Below are positions 35,141-43,932 of a DNA stretch of 64,000 bases, piece after piece. Below the pieces are notes generated by a model. That model saw only the letters and a list, made by a program, of their open reading frames with translations, had not been told where the DNA came from and searched no databases. Each line of letters starts with the position of its first letter. Positions within the stretch are counted from its first letter, which is position 1. Origin of the DNA: Streptomyces physcomitrii (lineage in GTDB: Bacteria > Actinomycetota > Actinomycetes > Streptomycetales > Streptomycetaceae). The DNA lies in NCBI RefSeq assembly GCF_012273655.1, contig NZ_JAAWWP010000013.1, forward strand, positions 62,001-126,000, in the 5' to 3' direction. The translations under genes were made by a program, and so were the position numbers.

Positions 35141-37711
35141 TCACTCGGCGGCGATGGCCCCGAGGACGTTCAGGCGGGCCGCCCGCCGGGCCGGGCGGAG
35201 CCCCGCGAGGGCCCCGGCCGCGAGCCCGACCAGCGCCACCACGAGCAGCCGGCCGGGCGGCAGGGCGAAGGCGAAGGCGCTCTCGCTCGCCCCGTCCGAG
35301 GCCGCCACCAGGACCCAGCCGAGGAAACCGCCGAGCCCGAGCCCGCCCGCCGTGCCGAAGGCCGCGACCAGGACCGACTCCCAGCGGACCATGGCCCGCA
35401 GCTGGGCCCTGGTCTGCCCGACGGCCCGCAGCAGCCCCAGCTCCCGGCCGCGCTCGTGGATCGCCAGGGTCAGCGTGTTGGCGATGCCGAGCAGCGCGAT
35501 CAGTACGGCGAGGGCGAGCAGCGCGTAGACCAGGGTGAGCATCATGTCGATGCCGCCCGCGGCGGACTCGGCGTACTCGCCGCGGGTCTGCACCTCGGGG
35601 TTGCCGTAGCGCGCCGCGACCTCCTCGACCGCCGCGCTGCCGGCCTCCTGGTCCACCCCCTCCGCGAAGGTGACGGCGACCAGGGTGTCCGCGTCCTGCG
35701 CCCGGTGCGGGGCCCAGGCCTCGCGGGTGAGGACGTAGTCGCCGACCAGTTCGGAGCGGTCGTAGACGGCGCGGACGGTGAAGGTCTCCCGGCTGCCGTC
35801 GGTGAAGGTGAGCCGGGTACGGGAGCCGGGTTCCAGTCCCGCCTTCTCGGCCTCGGGGGCGGCGAGGGCGATGCCGCGGGTGCCGAGGGCGCTCAGGTCG
35901 CCGCGGACCGTGCCCAGGTGGAAGGTGCGCGCCAGGGCCGCCGGGTCGGTGACGGTCAGGGCGCGGCCCCGGCCGTCCACCTCGGCCACCCCGCGGCCGA
36001 GGCCGACCGCCGTGGCGACCTCGGGCCGCTCGGCGAGGGCGGGGGCGAGGCGGGGGCTGAGTCCGCTGCCGCCCGCGCCGAAGGAGGGGGTGCTGACGGC
36101 GACGTCACCGGCGAAGGAGCGGTCCACGCTCTGGTTCATGGTCGCCTTCAGCGAGGCGCCGAAGACGGTGAAGAGCGAGACCACCGCGACCCCGATCATG
36201 AGCGCGCCCGCGGTGGCCGCGGTCCGCTTCGGGCTGCGCAGCGCGTTGCGCCGGGCGAGCCGTCCGGTGAGCCCGCGCAGCCGGTCCAGGGGCGCGCCGA
36301 GGACCCGTACCGCGGTGGTGGCGGCCACCGGCCCGAGGACCACGAAGGCGGCGAGCGCGAGGACCGCGCCGAGGCCCGCCAGCCACAGCGAGGGGGTGAG
36401 GAGCACTCCGGTGAGCGTGGCGGCCACCGCGGCGAGGCCGAGGGCGGCGCCGGTGCGGGCGCGGGCCCGGGAGGCGCCGGAGGTGTCCACGGCCGTCTCC
36501 CGCAGCGCGGCGAGCGGCGCGGTGCGCCCGGCCCGCAGGGCGGGCAGCGCCGCGGAGGCCAGGCAGACGAGGACGCCGACCGCGACCGGCAGCCACAGGG
36601 AGACTCCGCTGATCACCAACTCCCCCTCCGGGAAAGGGAATCCGATGGCCGGGAAGAGCGCCTGGAGTCCGGCCGCGATGCCGATGCCGCCGAGCAGACC
36701 GGTGAGCGAGGCGGCCACCGCGACGGCGCCCGCCTCGGTCAGGGTGGCGGCGGTGACCTGCCGCCGGGAGGCACCGAGCGCCCGCAGCAGCGCGTTCTCG
36801 CGGGAGCGCTGGGCGACGACGATGGCGAAGGTGTTGTGGATGGAGAAGGTGGCGACGAGCAGGGCGACGCCGGAGAAGACCAGCAGGAAGGTGGTGAAGA
36901 GCGTCAGGAACTGCCCGGAGATCATCTCGGTGTTCTCCTCGGCGGACTCCTGACCGGTGATCGCCTCGACCCCCTTGGGCAGTACGGGAGTCAGCGCCTC
37001 GACCAGTTCCCGCTGACCGGTGCCGGGCCCGGCCCGCACCTGGATGCTCGCGGCCTCGCCGGGCCGCGGCGTCAGGTACTTCTGCGCGTCGCCCACGGTC
37101 ATCCCGGTGTAGGTCACCTGGGCCATGCCGTCCTCGCCGCCGAAGCGGGCGAGGCCCACCAGGCGCACCTTCACCGGGTCGGGGGTGCGCAGCGTGGTGG
37201 TGTCGCCGATGCGGAGGCCGCCCCGCTGCGCGGCTCCCCGGTTGACGACGACCTCACCCGTCCTCGACGGGGCGCGCCCCTCGGCGAGTCGGTACGGATT
37301 GAGCACGGGGTCGGTGATCCAGTTCCCGGCCAGGGTGGGCGGTCCCTGGCCGCCGACGGGCTCGCCGTTCTTCCCGACGAGCTGTCCGGCGCCCTCGATG
37401 CGCGCCACCGCCGCGGCGACCTCGGGCACCCGCTCGATCCGGGCGGCGAGCGAGGTCGGCACGGGGCTGCGCACGCCCTGGCTCTCGCCGGGCGTGGTGA
37501 CGGTGTCGGCGCTGCGTACGACGGCGTCGGTGCCGCGGGTGGCGTCGCCGAACATGGTGTCGAAACCGGCCCGCAGGGTGTCCCCCATGACCAGGGTGCC
37601 GGCCAGGAAGGAGACCCCGAGCAGGACGGCGAGGAAGGTGCCCGCGAAGCGGCGCTTGTGGGCCCGCAGCGAGGCGAGGCTGAGCCGCGCCGAGGCGCCG
37701 GCGGCACTCAT
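35141..37711 (-). CDS. ABC transporter permease with two FtsX domains
   Basis: 856 residues. It starts with an N-terminal membrane helix (AGTFLAVLLGVSFLAGTLV), then a large extracellular domain of about 220 residues, a first FtsX block (about 265-400, with the RENALLRALGASRRQV loop), a second extracellular domain, and a last FtsX block with the ERGRELGLLRAVGQTRAQL loop and three helices. This is the DevC/LolC-type architecture common in actinomycete exporters. ATG at 37711 overlaps the stop of the ATPase gene by four bases (ATGA). Probably exports a lipid, peptide or drug; substrate unknown. Confidence 0.93.
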   Translation of the reverse strand: MSAAGASARLSLASLRAHKRRFAGTFLAVLLGVSFLAGTLVMGDTLRAGFDTMFGDATRGTDAVVRSADTVTTPGESQGVRSPVPTSLAARIERVPEVAAAVARIEGAGQLVGKNGEPVGGQGPPTLAGNWITDPVLNPYRLAEGRAPSRTGEVVVNRGAAQRGGLRIGDTTTLRTPDPVKVRLVGLARFGGEDGMAQVTYTGMTVGDAQKYLTPRPGEAASIQVRAGPGTGQRELVEALTPVLPKGVEAITGQESAEENTEMISGQFLTLFTTFLLVFSGVALLVATFSIHNTFAIVVAQRSRENALLRALGASRRQVTAATLTEAGAVAVAASLTGLLGGIGIAAGLQALFPAIGFPFPEGELVISGVSLWLPVAVGVLVCLASAALPALRAGRTAPLAALRETAVDTSGASRARARTGAALGLAAVAATLTGVLLTPSLWLAGLGAVLALAAFVVLGPVAATTAVRVLGAPLDRLRGLTGRLARRNALRSPKRTAATAGALMIGVAVVSLFTVFGASLKATMNQSVDRSFAGDVAVSTPSFGAGGSGLSPRLAPALAERPEVATAVGLGRGVAEVDGRGRALTVTDPAALARTFHLGTVRGDLSALGTRGIALAAPEAEKAGLEPGSRTRLTFTDGSRETFTVRAVYDRSELVGDYVLTREAWAPHRAQDADTLVAVTFAEGVDQEAGSAAVEEVAARYGNPEVQTRGEYAESAAGGIDMMLTLVYALLALAVLIALLGIANTLTLAIHERGRELGLLRAVGQTRAQLRAMVRWESVLVAAFGTAGGLGLGGFLGWVLVAASDGASESAFAFALPPGRLLVVALVGLAAGALAGLRPARRAARLNVLGAIAAE

Positions 37712-38484
37712 GAGGACACCTCCTTCGAGGCCCGCGCGTCGAAGGCCTTCAGCCGGTCGAGCACGCGCTCCGCGCTCGGCGCGGGCATCCGGTCGACGAG
37801 CCGCCCGTCGGCGAGGAAGACGACCTCGTCGGCGTGGGCGGCGGCCACCGGGTCGTGGGTGACCATGACGACGGTGCGCCCCCGTTCGCGTACCGCCCGG
37901 CCGAGCAGTCCGAGGACCTCCTCGCCGGAGCGGGAGTCGAGGTTCCCGGTGGGCTCGTCGGCGAAGACGACCTCGGGGCGGCTCGCGAACGCCCGTGCCA
38001 CGGCGACGCGTTGCTGCTGGCCGCCGGAGAGTTCGGCGGGCCGGTGGTGCAGCCGGTCGCGCAGGCCGACGATGTCGACCAGGGTGGCGATCCACTCGGC
38101 GGCCTCGCGGTCGGCGCGGGTGCCCGCGAGGTCCATGGGCAGGGTGATGTTCTCCGCGACGGTCAGCGTGGGCACCAGGTTGAAGGCCTGGAAGACGAAG
38201 CCGATTCGGTCGCGGCGCAGCAGGGTCAGCCGCCGGTCGTCGAGGGTGCCCAGTTCGGTGCCGCCGATGAAGGCGGCACCGGAGCTGAGGCTGTCCAGAC
38301 CGGCCGCGCAGTGCAGCAGGGTGGACTTGCCGGAGCCCGAGGGGCCCATGATCGCGGTGAAGCGCCCGGCCGGGAAGTCGACGCCGACCCCGTCCAGGGC
38401 CCGTACCTCGGTGTCCCCGCTGCCGTAGACCTTCACGGCGTCCACGACGCGGGCCGCGGTGCGGACGGCGGTCCCGGTGGTCAT
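37708..38484 (-). CDS. ABC transporter ATP-binding protein (MacB/LolD type)
   Basis: 258 residues. The Walker A motif is GPSGSGKST, the signature LSGGQQQR, the Walker B VVFADEPTGNLD, and the switch His lies in VTHDP. The EPTGNLDS extension is typical of LolD/MacB/FtsE-type ATPases that partner with FtsX permeases. ATG at 38484. Both ends overlap neighbours by four bases, so SHOCT gene, ATPase and permease form a tightly coupled operon. Confidence 0.95.
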   Translation of the reverse strand: MTTGTAVRTAARVVDAVKVYGSGDTEVRALDGVGVDFPAGRFTAIMGPSGSGKSTLLHCAAGLDSLSSGAAFIGGTELGTLDDRRLTLLRRDRIGFVFQAFNLVPTLTVAENITLPMDLAGTRADREAAEWIATLVDIVGLRDRLHHRPAELSGGQQQRVAVARAFASRPEVVFADEPTGNLDSRSGEEVLGLLGRAVRERGRTVVMVTHDPVAAAHADEVVFLADGRLVDRMPAPSAERVLDRLKAFDARASKEVSS

Positions 38485-38756
38485 GCCGCGCCCTTCTTGC
38501 CGCCGCGGCCGAAGCGCTCGTCGAGGACGGTGAGCCGGCGCCCGTACTCCTGCTCGTCGATCTCGCCCGCGGCGAAGCGCCTGCCGAGCACCGCGAGCGG
38601 GGAGTTGTCCTCGCAGGCGGGGTGCCAGGGTCCGCGGCGGCCGCGCCAGACGGTGCGGCGCAGGACGAGCACGGCTCCCACGATCACGGTGGCCCAGATC
38701 AGCGGGAAGAACAGGATCCAGGGACCGGGCCCCCCGTCGTACGCCAGGGTCAGCAT
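38481..38756 (-). CDS. Small membrane protein with SHOCT domain
   Basis: 91 residues. One membrane helix (about residues 13-33, ILFFPLIWATVIVGAVLVLRR) is followed by a C-terminal SHOCT motif, LAVLGRRFAAGEIDEQEYGRRLTVLDE. ATG at 38756, overlapping the ATPase start by four bases (ATGA). SHOCT domains are short oligomerisation units and often accompany ABC exporters; here it is the first gene of the operon. Confidence 0.9.
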   Translation of the reverse strand: MLTLAYDGGPGPWILFFPLIWATVIVGAVLVLRRTVWRGRRGPWHPACEDNSPLAVLGRRFAAGEIDEQEYGRRLTVLDERFGRGGKKGAA

Positions 38757-39199
38757 CTCGGCTCATCTCCTTGTCTGCGGTTCGCCGGTCGCCCGGTGAG
38801 CCGGTGGATGGGGTGATGTTCCGAGAGTGGCCCCGGGGGGTGCCCCGGGTCGTCGTACCGGCAGCGGCAGTGCGCGTACCCCGGCGGGAGTAGCCGGGGC
38901 GGGCGCGGCTGCTTCCCGGGGGTGCCCGGGGCCGGGGCAAACGGCGACCGGCGGGCGGTCGCCCGCCCGCCGGTTCCCCTGCTGCCGTTCCGTACGGCCC
39001 TGTGCGCCCCGGCCGTCCGTACCCACCCTGTCCGGGCCCTCCCGCCCCGCACAGACCCGGCTCTCGCCGGAGCGTCCCCACGCCACACGGTCCGGTGCCG
39101 CCCGGTTGTCCGCACACGGCGGCACCGGACCGGTATGAGCGGGTGCGAGGGGCCCGGCAGCGACGGACGTCCGTCAGGCGCCGCCCGGGGAACGGCCCC
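38757..39199. other. 443-base intergenic region
   Basis: No gene supported. It must hold the promoter of the leftward SHOCT-ATPase-permease operon. GACGGACGTCCGTC near 39162-39175 is a perfect 14-base palindrome and might be an operator. No clean terminator for the subtilisin-inhibitor gene was found. Confidence 0.45.
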
Positions 39200-39631
39200 T
39201 CAGAAGGCGAAGACGGTCCGCCCCTGAGAGTTCTTGACGCACTCGTTGGAGAAGGTGCGTTCGTAGGCGGTCCGCTTGCCCTGCCAGACGCCGGAGACGG
39301 TGATCACCACGGGGGCGTACCGGCGGTCGCAGACGGCCTGCCCGGAGCCCGCGAGGGCGTCGAAGTCGCCCTGCGCCGCGGCGAGTTCGGCGCAGGCGGC
39401 GGCCGGGTCCGGGTGGCTGCCGCGGGCGGTGGGGCCGCAGCTCAGGGTCACCGCGCGGGCGGGCGCGGCGTCGGCGGCGGAGGTGCCGTGCGCGAGGGTG
39501 AGGACGAGCTCCGAGGGGGCGTACAGGCCCGCCGGGCCCGCCTGGGGTGCGGCGGAGGCCTGGGCGAGGGGGAGGGCGAGGGCTGCTGCCGCCAGCGAGA
39601 TCGTCGCTGCGAGGCGCGCGGTCCGGTGCAT
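39200..39631 (-). CDS. Subtilisin-inhibitor-like secreted protein (SSI family)
   Basis: 143 residues. A signal peptide of about 27 residues ends ASA. The mature part matches Streptomyces subtilisin inhibitor: LYAPSELVLTLAHG, WQGKR, YERTFSNEC and the C-terminal VFAF. The four cysteines (65, 80, 101, 131) give the two usual disulfides. Aligning on Cys101, the reactive-site P1 residue is Arg103 (P1' Arg104), where classic SSI has Met-Val, so trypsin-like proteases are the likely targets. ATG at 39631 with GGAAGG upstream. It probably controls a secreted protease during development. Confidence 0.94.
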   Translation of the reverse strand: MHRTARLAATISLAAAALALPLAQASAAPQAGPAGLYAPSELVLTLAHGTSAADAAPARAVTLSCGPTARGSHPDPAAACAELAAAQGDFDALAGSGQAVCDRRYAPVVITVSGVWQGKRTAYERTFSNECVKNSQGRTVFAF

Positions 39632-40000
39632 GTGTGTGCGTCCTTCCGGGGGTGCTGATCCGGTGATGAGGTGCCGGGTATGTGCCGAACCGGTACGTAC
39701 TGTGCCGGTTCCACGACGGTGAGTCTGCCGGTTCAAAGCCGCGAATACACCTGGACCCCATAGGAATGAGGTGACGTTCTGTGTTGAATCAGTGGCGCGA
39801 AGTGAGGTGATGAGGGTGTATGGGGCCGCTGCGGGCCAGGTCGACCGGTCCCGGTGCGGGGTATGTGGCGCGATACCCGCTGTTCGGGGAATGACCGGAA
39901 ACCACCGGAGAGAAAGGGTTTCTCCCCTGCGGCCGGTCTCCCGGACCCGGCTCGGAGGCACGGCGCCGGGCCGCGGCGGAGCTGTCCGGGCGTCCCGGGC
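39632..40000. other. 369-base intergenic region
   Basis: No supported gene. It holds the promoter region of the subtilisin-inhibitor gene and a small hairpin GAGAAA-GGG-TTTCTC at 39910-39924. The stretch 39740-39830 is less GC-rich than its surroundings, which fits a promoter. Confidence 0.45.
39688..39710. promoter_or_regulatory. Inverted repeat upstream of the subtilisin-inhibitor gene
   Basis: AACCGG at 39688 is matched by CCGGTT at 39705-39710, 11 bases apart, 57 bases upstream of the start codon. A possible operator; the arms are short. Confidence 0.35.
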
Positions 40001-41242
40001 TCAGGCGGGCACGAGTACCGAGAGCGGGTCCTCCAGGACCGGCTGCCAGGCCAACTCGGCCGCCCCGACCAGGCTGTTGTGGGCGAGCGAGCAGGCCCGC
40101 ACGGGCACACTCCCGCTCAGGCCCCACAGGCTGTCCCGCGCGACGGCGGCGCGCAGCCGGGGGCCCGCGGCCTCCAGGAGCGAGCGGTGCAGGCCGCCGA
40201 GGATGATGCGGTCCGGGTTGAGGATGTTCACCAGGGCGGCGAGTCCCCGCCCGAGGCGGTCGGTCAGCGCCTCGGTGGCGGCGCGCACCGCGGGCTCCCC
40301 GGCCTCCTCGGCGAGCAGCCGGGTGGCCTCCGCGAGGGGCGAGCGGCCCGGGGCGGGTTCGCGCCCCGCGGCCCGCAGGAAGGCGAGCGGGTCGGTCTCC
40401 ACGTCCAGGCAGCCGTACCGCCCGCAGTGGCAGGGCCGCCCCTGCGGCTCCACGGTGATGTGGCCGACCTCCAGGGCGAGCCCGGCGCTGCCCAGGTGCA
40501 GCCGTCCGCCGACCACCAGGGCGCCGCCGACCCCGCGGTGCCCGGTGGCCACGCAGAGCAGATTGCCCGCCTCCCGGCCCGCGCCGTGCCGGTGCTCGGC
40601 CAGGGCCGCGAGGTTGATGTCGTTGGCGGTGAACACCGGTACGCCGAGGCCGTGTTGACGCACCGCCTCGGTGAAGAGCCGCCGTACCGGCGCACCGGCG
40701 GGCCACTCCAGATGCAGCGGGTTGAGCGCCTCTCCCCCGGGCTCGGCCACCGCCGAGGGCACCGCGAGCCCCACGCCCGCACAGCGCCGCCCGCTCTCCG
40801 CGAGGAGCCGCACCCCCTCGGCCACCAGCGTGCCCAGTACGTACGAGGGGTCCGCGCCGACCGTGACGCAGCCGGGCGCGGTGGCGACGATCCGGCCGCC
40901 GAGTCCGACCAGGGCCGCGCGGTAGCCGTCGGCGTGCACCTGCCCCGCGAGGACGACGGGACCCTCCTCGGCGATCTCCAGGCGGTGCGAGGGGCGGCCC
41001 TGGGTGCCCGAGGCGGCGGCCGGGCGGGGGTCGACGCGGATAAGGCCGAGGCTCTCCAGCTCGGCGGCGACGGCCCCGGCGGTCGCCCGGGTCACGCCGA
41101 GCCGGGAGGTGAGCACCGAGCGGGTGGGCGCCTGCCCGGTGTGGACGAGCGCGAGCGCGGGTCCGAGGGCGCCGCGGCCCCGCTCCAGACGGTGCCGGGA
41201 CTGCTTCGCGCCGAGTTCCCCGTCCGTCGCCTTGCCGTTCAT
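40001..41242 (-). CDS. ROK family transcriptional regulator
   Basis: 413 residues. An N-terminal winged helix (RSVLTSRLGVTRATAGAVAAELESLG, about residues 42-67) precedes a ROK sugar-kinase-like domain. That domain keeps the sugar-binding NDIN motif, the EVGHI motif and the zinc site CHCGRYGCLD. ROK repressors bind DNA until a sugar enters the kinase-like domain; the first phosphate loop is weak, so it is probably not a kinase. ATG at 41242. The cognate sugar genes may be the aldolase/isomerase pair 1-2 kb upstream. Confidence 0.92.
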   Translation of the reverse strand: MNGKATDGELGAKQSRHRLERGRGALGPALALVHTGQAPTRSVLTSRLGVTRATAGAVAAELESLGLIRVDPRPAAASGTQGRPSHRLEIAEEGPVVLAGQVHADGYRAALVGLGGRIVATAPGCVTVGADPSYVLGTLVAEGVRLLAESGRRCAGVGLAVPSAVAEPGGEALNPLHLEWPAGAPVRRLFTEAVRQHGLGVPVFTANDINLAALAEHRHGAGREAGNLLCVATGHRGVGGALVVGGRLHLGSAGLALEVGHITVEPQGRPCHCGRYGCLDVETDPLAFLRAAGREPAPGRSPLAEATRLLAEEAGEPAVRAATEALTDRLGRGLAALVNILNPDRIILGGLHRSLLEAAGPRLRAAVARDSLWGLSGSVPVRACSLAHNSLVGAAELAWQPVLEDPLSVLVPA

Positions 41243-41280
41243 GGGGGCGAGTCTCGCATGGCCGGTGCGCCGCCCGGTGA

Positions 41281-41952
41281 TCAGTGCGCCGGGGCGGGCA
41301 GTCCGCTCACGCGCAGGGTGATGTTGAGCCGCCCGGTGAGGCCGAGCCCGGGCGGCCCGCTGTGCGCCTTGACCCGGGGCACCCCGTGGTAGGCGAGCCG
41401 GGCGGGGCCGCCGAAGACGAAGAGGTCGCCGCTGCGCAGCTCGACGTCCTGGTAGGGCCGACCGCGGTTCTCCGGGTTGCCGAAGCGGAAGACGCAGGAG
41501 TCGCCGAGGCTGAGCGAGACCACGGGCGCCCCGGACTCCTCCTCGGCGTCACGGTGCATGCCCATCCGGGTGCCCTCGGCGTAGAAGTTGATCAGGGCGA
41601 CGTCGTACGGATCCGGTTCGGCGGCCTCGCCGTAGGCCGCGGCCAGCGCGCTGTGCGCCAGCTCGCCCAGCCAGCCGGGGAAGGGCTTGACGGGGGCGCC
41701 GTCGCCGTCGACCGCGGTCCCGGTGTAGCGGTAGGGCACCCAGTGGCGGCCGAGGCAGACCTGCCGGGCGCTCATGGTGCCGCCGCCGGGGACGTGCACG
41801 GTGCGCAGTCCGGCGGGCGGGCGGGCCCAGCCGCGGCAGGCGTCCAGGAGTTCGTGCTGGCGCCCGGTGCCGAGCCAGTCGGGGACGTGCACCGCGCCGG
41901 GGACGATCTCGGCCCGGCCGCGGGGGAACAGCTCGCCGTTCATCCTCCCCAT
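41281..41952 (-). CDS. alkB: AlkB-type 2-oxoglutarate/Fe(II) dioxygenase
   Basis: 223 residues. The iron and 2-oxoglutarate ligands are visible: HRD in GMHRDAEE, a later His in YHGVPR, and the C-terminal GRLNITLR (RxNxTxR-type) motif; NFYAEG precedes the HxD as in E. coli AlkB. It removes alkyl groups from 1-methyladenine and 3-methylcytosine in DNA or RNA. ATG at 41952 was taken; the alternative ATG at 41943 has GGGGAGG directly in front of it with no spacing. Confidence 0.93.
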   Translation of the reverse strand: MGRMNGELFPRGRAEIVPGAVHVPDWLGTGRQHELLDACRGWARPPAGLRTVHVPGGGTMSARQVCLGRHWVPYRYTGTAVDGDGAPVKPFPGWLGELAHSALAAAYGEAAEPDPYDVALINFYAEGTRMGMHRDAEEESGAPVVSLSLGDSCVFRFGNPENRGRPYQDVELRSGDLFVFGGPARLAYHGVPRVKAHSGPPGLGLTGRLNITLRVSGLPAPAH

Positions 41953-42014
41953 GATGGCACCGGCGGGGCCGGAGGGCCGGGCGGGCCGGCCGCCCTCCGG
42001 CCCCGGGCGGTGAC

Positions 42015-42872
42015 TCAGGCGGCGGGCCGCAGCACCGTGATCAGCTCGCTGACGGTGCGCGCCATCGCCTCGCGGCCGACGCTGAGGTACTTGCGCGAGT
42101 CCACGGCCTCCGGGTGGGCGGCCAGATAGGCGCGGATCGCGTTGGTCATCGCGATGTTGAGGGCGGTGCCGACATTGACCTTCGCGATGCCGCCGGTGAC
42201 GGCGGCGGCCAGCTCCGCGTCGGGCACTCCGGAGGAGCCGTGCAGCACGAGCGGCACCTCGAGGGCGGCCGCCAGCTCGCCGAGCAGGGCGTGGTCGAGG
42301 CTCGCGGTGCGGCTGGTCATCGCGTGCGAGCTGCCGATGGCGACGGCGAGGGAGTCCACCCCGGACTCGGCGACGAAGGCCTCGGCCTCGGCGGGCAGGG
42401 TGCGGGCGCCGGGGGCGTGCGCGTCGAGCGGCGGCTGGCCGTCCTTGCCGCCGACCTCGCCCAGTTCGGCCTCGATCCACAGGCCGTTGCCGTGGCCCCA
42501 GTGCGCGGCGGCCCGGGTGGCGGCGAGGTTCTCCGCGTAGGGCAGGCGGGCGGCGTCGTACATCACCGAGCTGAATCCGGCGTCGGCGGCCTGCCGCAGG
42601 AGTTCGTCGCTCTGCACATGGTCCAGGTGCAGAGCGACGGGCACGGCCGCCGCCTCGGCGGTGGCGGTGGCGGCCGTGGCGAGCGGGAGCAGCCGTCCGT
42701 AGCGGTAGCGGACGGCGTTCTCGCTGATCTGGAGGATGACGGGGGCACCCGCGTGCTCGGCGCCCGCGACGACCGCCTCGACGTGTTCGAGGGTGATGAC
42801 GTTGAAGGCGGCGACGGCGGTGCCTGCCGCGGCGGCCTCGGCGACCAGCCGGCCGGTCTGTGCGAGGGGCAC
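42015..42872 (-). CDS. Class II fructose/tagatose-bisphosphate aldolase family protein
   Basis: 285 residues, KbaY/GatY/FbaA-like. Zinc-binding and catalytic segments are seen: VALHLDHVQ, FSSVMYDAARLP, EAELGEVGG and LVLHGSSG. It cleaves a ketose 1,6-bisphosphate, or a related sugar, to two trioses. ATG at 42872. It lies 28 bases after the AgaS-like isomerase on the same strand, suggesting an operon for catabolism of an amino sugar or galactitol-like sugar. No phosphofructokinase-type kinase is adjacent. Confidence 0.92.
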   Translation of the reverse strand: MPLAQTGRLVAEAAAAGTAVAAFNVITLEHVEAVVAGAEHAGAPVILQISENAVRYRYGRLLPLATAATATAEAAAVPVALHLDHVQSDELLRQAADAGFSSVMYDAARLPYAENLAATRAAAHWGHGNGLWIEAELGEVGGKDGQPPLDAHAPGARTLPAEAEAFVAESGVDSLAVAIGSSHAMTSRTASLDHALLGELAAALEVPLVLHGSSGVPDAELAAAVTGGIAKVNVGTALNIAMTNAIRAYLAAHPEAVDSRKYLSVGREAMARTVSELITVLRPAA

Positions 42873-42900
42873 GGCCCCTCCTTTCGGATGGTGCCTGGGC

Positions 42901-43785
42901 TCAGGCGGAGGGCAGGATGACCGACCGCGTCAGATGGCGCGGGCTGTCCGGGTCGAGGCCGCGGGCGTCGGCCACGGCGACCGCGAGCCGCTGGGCGCGC
43001 ACCAGTTCGGCGAGCGGGTCGAGGGTGCCGCCGACCCACTGGGCGCCGGTGCCGCGGACCTGCTCGGCGAGACCCTCGGGGGCCTGGCCGAACATCCAGG
43101 TGGCGGTGCCGGAGGTGGTGACGCTGATCGGGCCGTGGCGGTACTCCATGGCCGGGTAGGCCTCGGTCCAGGAGAGCGAGGCCTCGCGCATCTTCAGGGC
43201 CGCCTCGTTGGCGAGGCCCACGGTCCAGCCGCGGCCGAGGAAGGTGAACTGCGAGCAGGCGACGAGTCCTTCGGGCAGCGGCTCGGCGAGCGCGGTACGG
43301 GCGTCGGCGACCGCCTCCTCGGAGTGCAGGCCGAGGTGGGCGCGGAGCAGGGTGAGCGCGGTGGTCGCGAAGCGGGTCTGCACGACGGAGCGCTCGTCGG
43401 CGAAGTCCAGCACCACGAGGTCGTCGGCCGCCTCCATCACCGGAGTCCGCGGGTCCGCGGTGATCGCGCAGGTGCGGACCCGGCCGCGCAGGTGCCCGAG
43501 CAGTTCCAGGACCTCGGTGGTGGTGCCGGACCGGGTGAGGGCGATCACCCGGTCGTAGGGGCGGCCGACCGGGAACTCGGAGGCGGCGAAGGCGTCCGTC
43601 TCGCCCTGGCCGGACTGCTCGCGCAGAGCGGCGTAGGCCTGGCCCATGAACCAGGAGGTGCCGCAGCCCACGATCGCCACCCGCTCGCCGGCGGCCGGGA
43701 GCGCGGTGCTGTTCCCGGCGGCGAGCTGAGCGGCACGGGTCCAGGTCTCGGGCTGGCTGGCCAGCTCGGTCTGCACGTGACTCAT
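42901..43785 (-). CDS. SIS-domain sugar isomerase/deaminase, AgaS-like
   Basis: 294 residues with two SIS domains, each showing the SxS/SGTT phosphosugar loop: CGTSWFMGQ (about 41-49) and LTRSGTTTEV (about 83-92), and a later GRGWTVGLANEAALKMREAS region typical of the GlmS-isomerase/AgaS group. It probably isomerises and deaminates an amino-sugar phosphate, or acts on another phosphosugar. ATG at 43785. First gene of the isomerase-aldolase operon, divergent from a DeoR gene. Confidence 0.9.
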   Translation of the reverse strand: MSHVQTELASQPETWTRAAQLAAGNSTALPAAGERVAIVGCGTSWFMGQAYAALREQSGQGETDAFAASEFPVGRPYDRVIALTRSGTTTEVLELLGHLRGRVRTCAITADPRTPVMEAADDLVVLDFADERSVVQTRFATTALTLLRAHLGLHSEEAVADARTALAEPLPEGLVACSQFTFLGRGWTVGLANEAALKMREASLSWTEAYPAMEYRHGPISVTTSGTATWMFGQAPEGLAEQVRGTGAQWVGGTLDPLAELVRAQRLAVAVADARGLDPDSPRHLTRSVILPSA

Positions 43786-43812
43786 CTAGGTTCCCCACTC
43801 GAATCGATGCGT

Positions 43813-43842
43813 GTTTCTGCAAAATATAGCTTGGTTTCAAGC
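43813..43842. promoter_or_regulatory. Probable DeoR operator between isomerase and deoR genes
   Basis: GTTTC occurs twice, at 43813 and 43834, exactly 21 bases apart (two helical turns), which resembles the spaced direct repeats bound by DeoR/AgaR-type proteins. The second copy sits inside the inverted repeat GCTTG-GTTT-CAAGC (43829-43842). The stretch is clearly AT-richer than the rest of the window. Confidence 0.65.
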
Positions 43843-43932
43843 AAAAGGAAGCATTGCTGCGCAAGGTGGATAGGCTCTTCCCGATCACTACCCCGGAAGG
43901 AGCCTCCGGGGCCACGACGGAACGGAGCCGCG

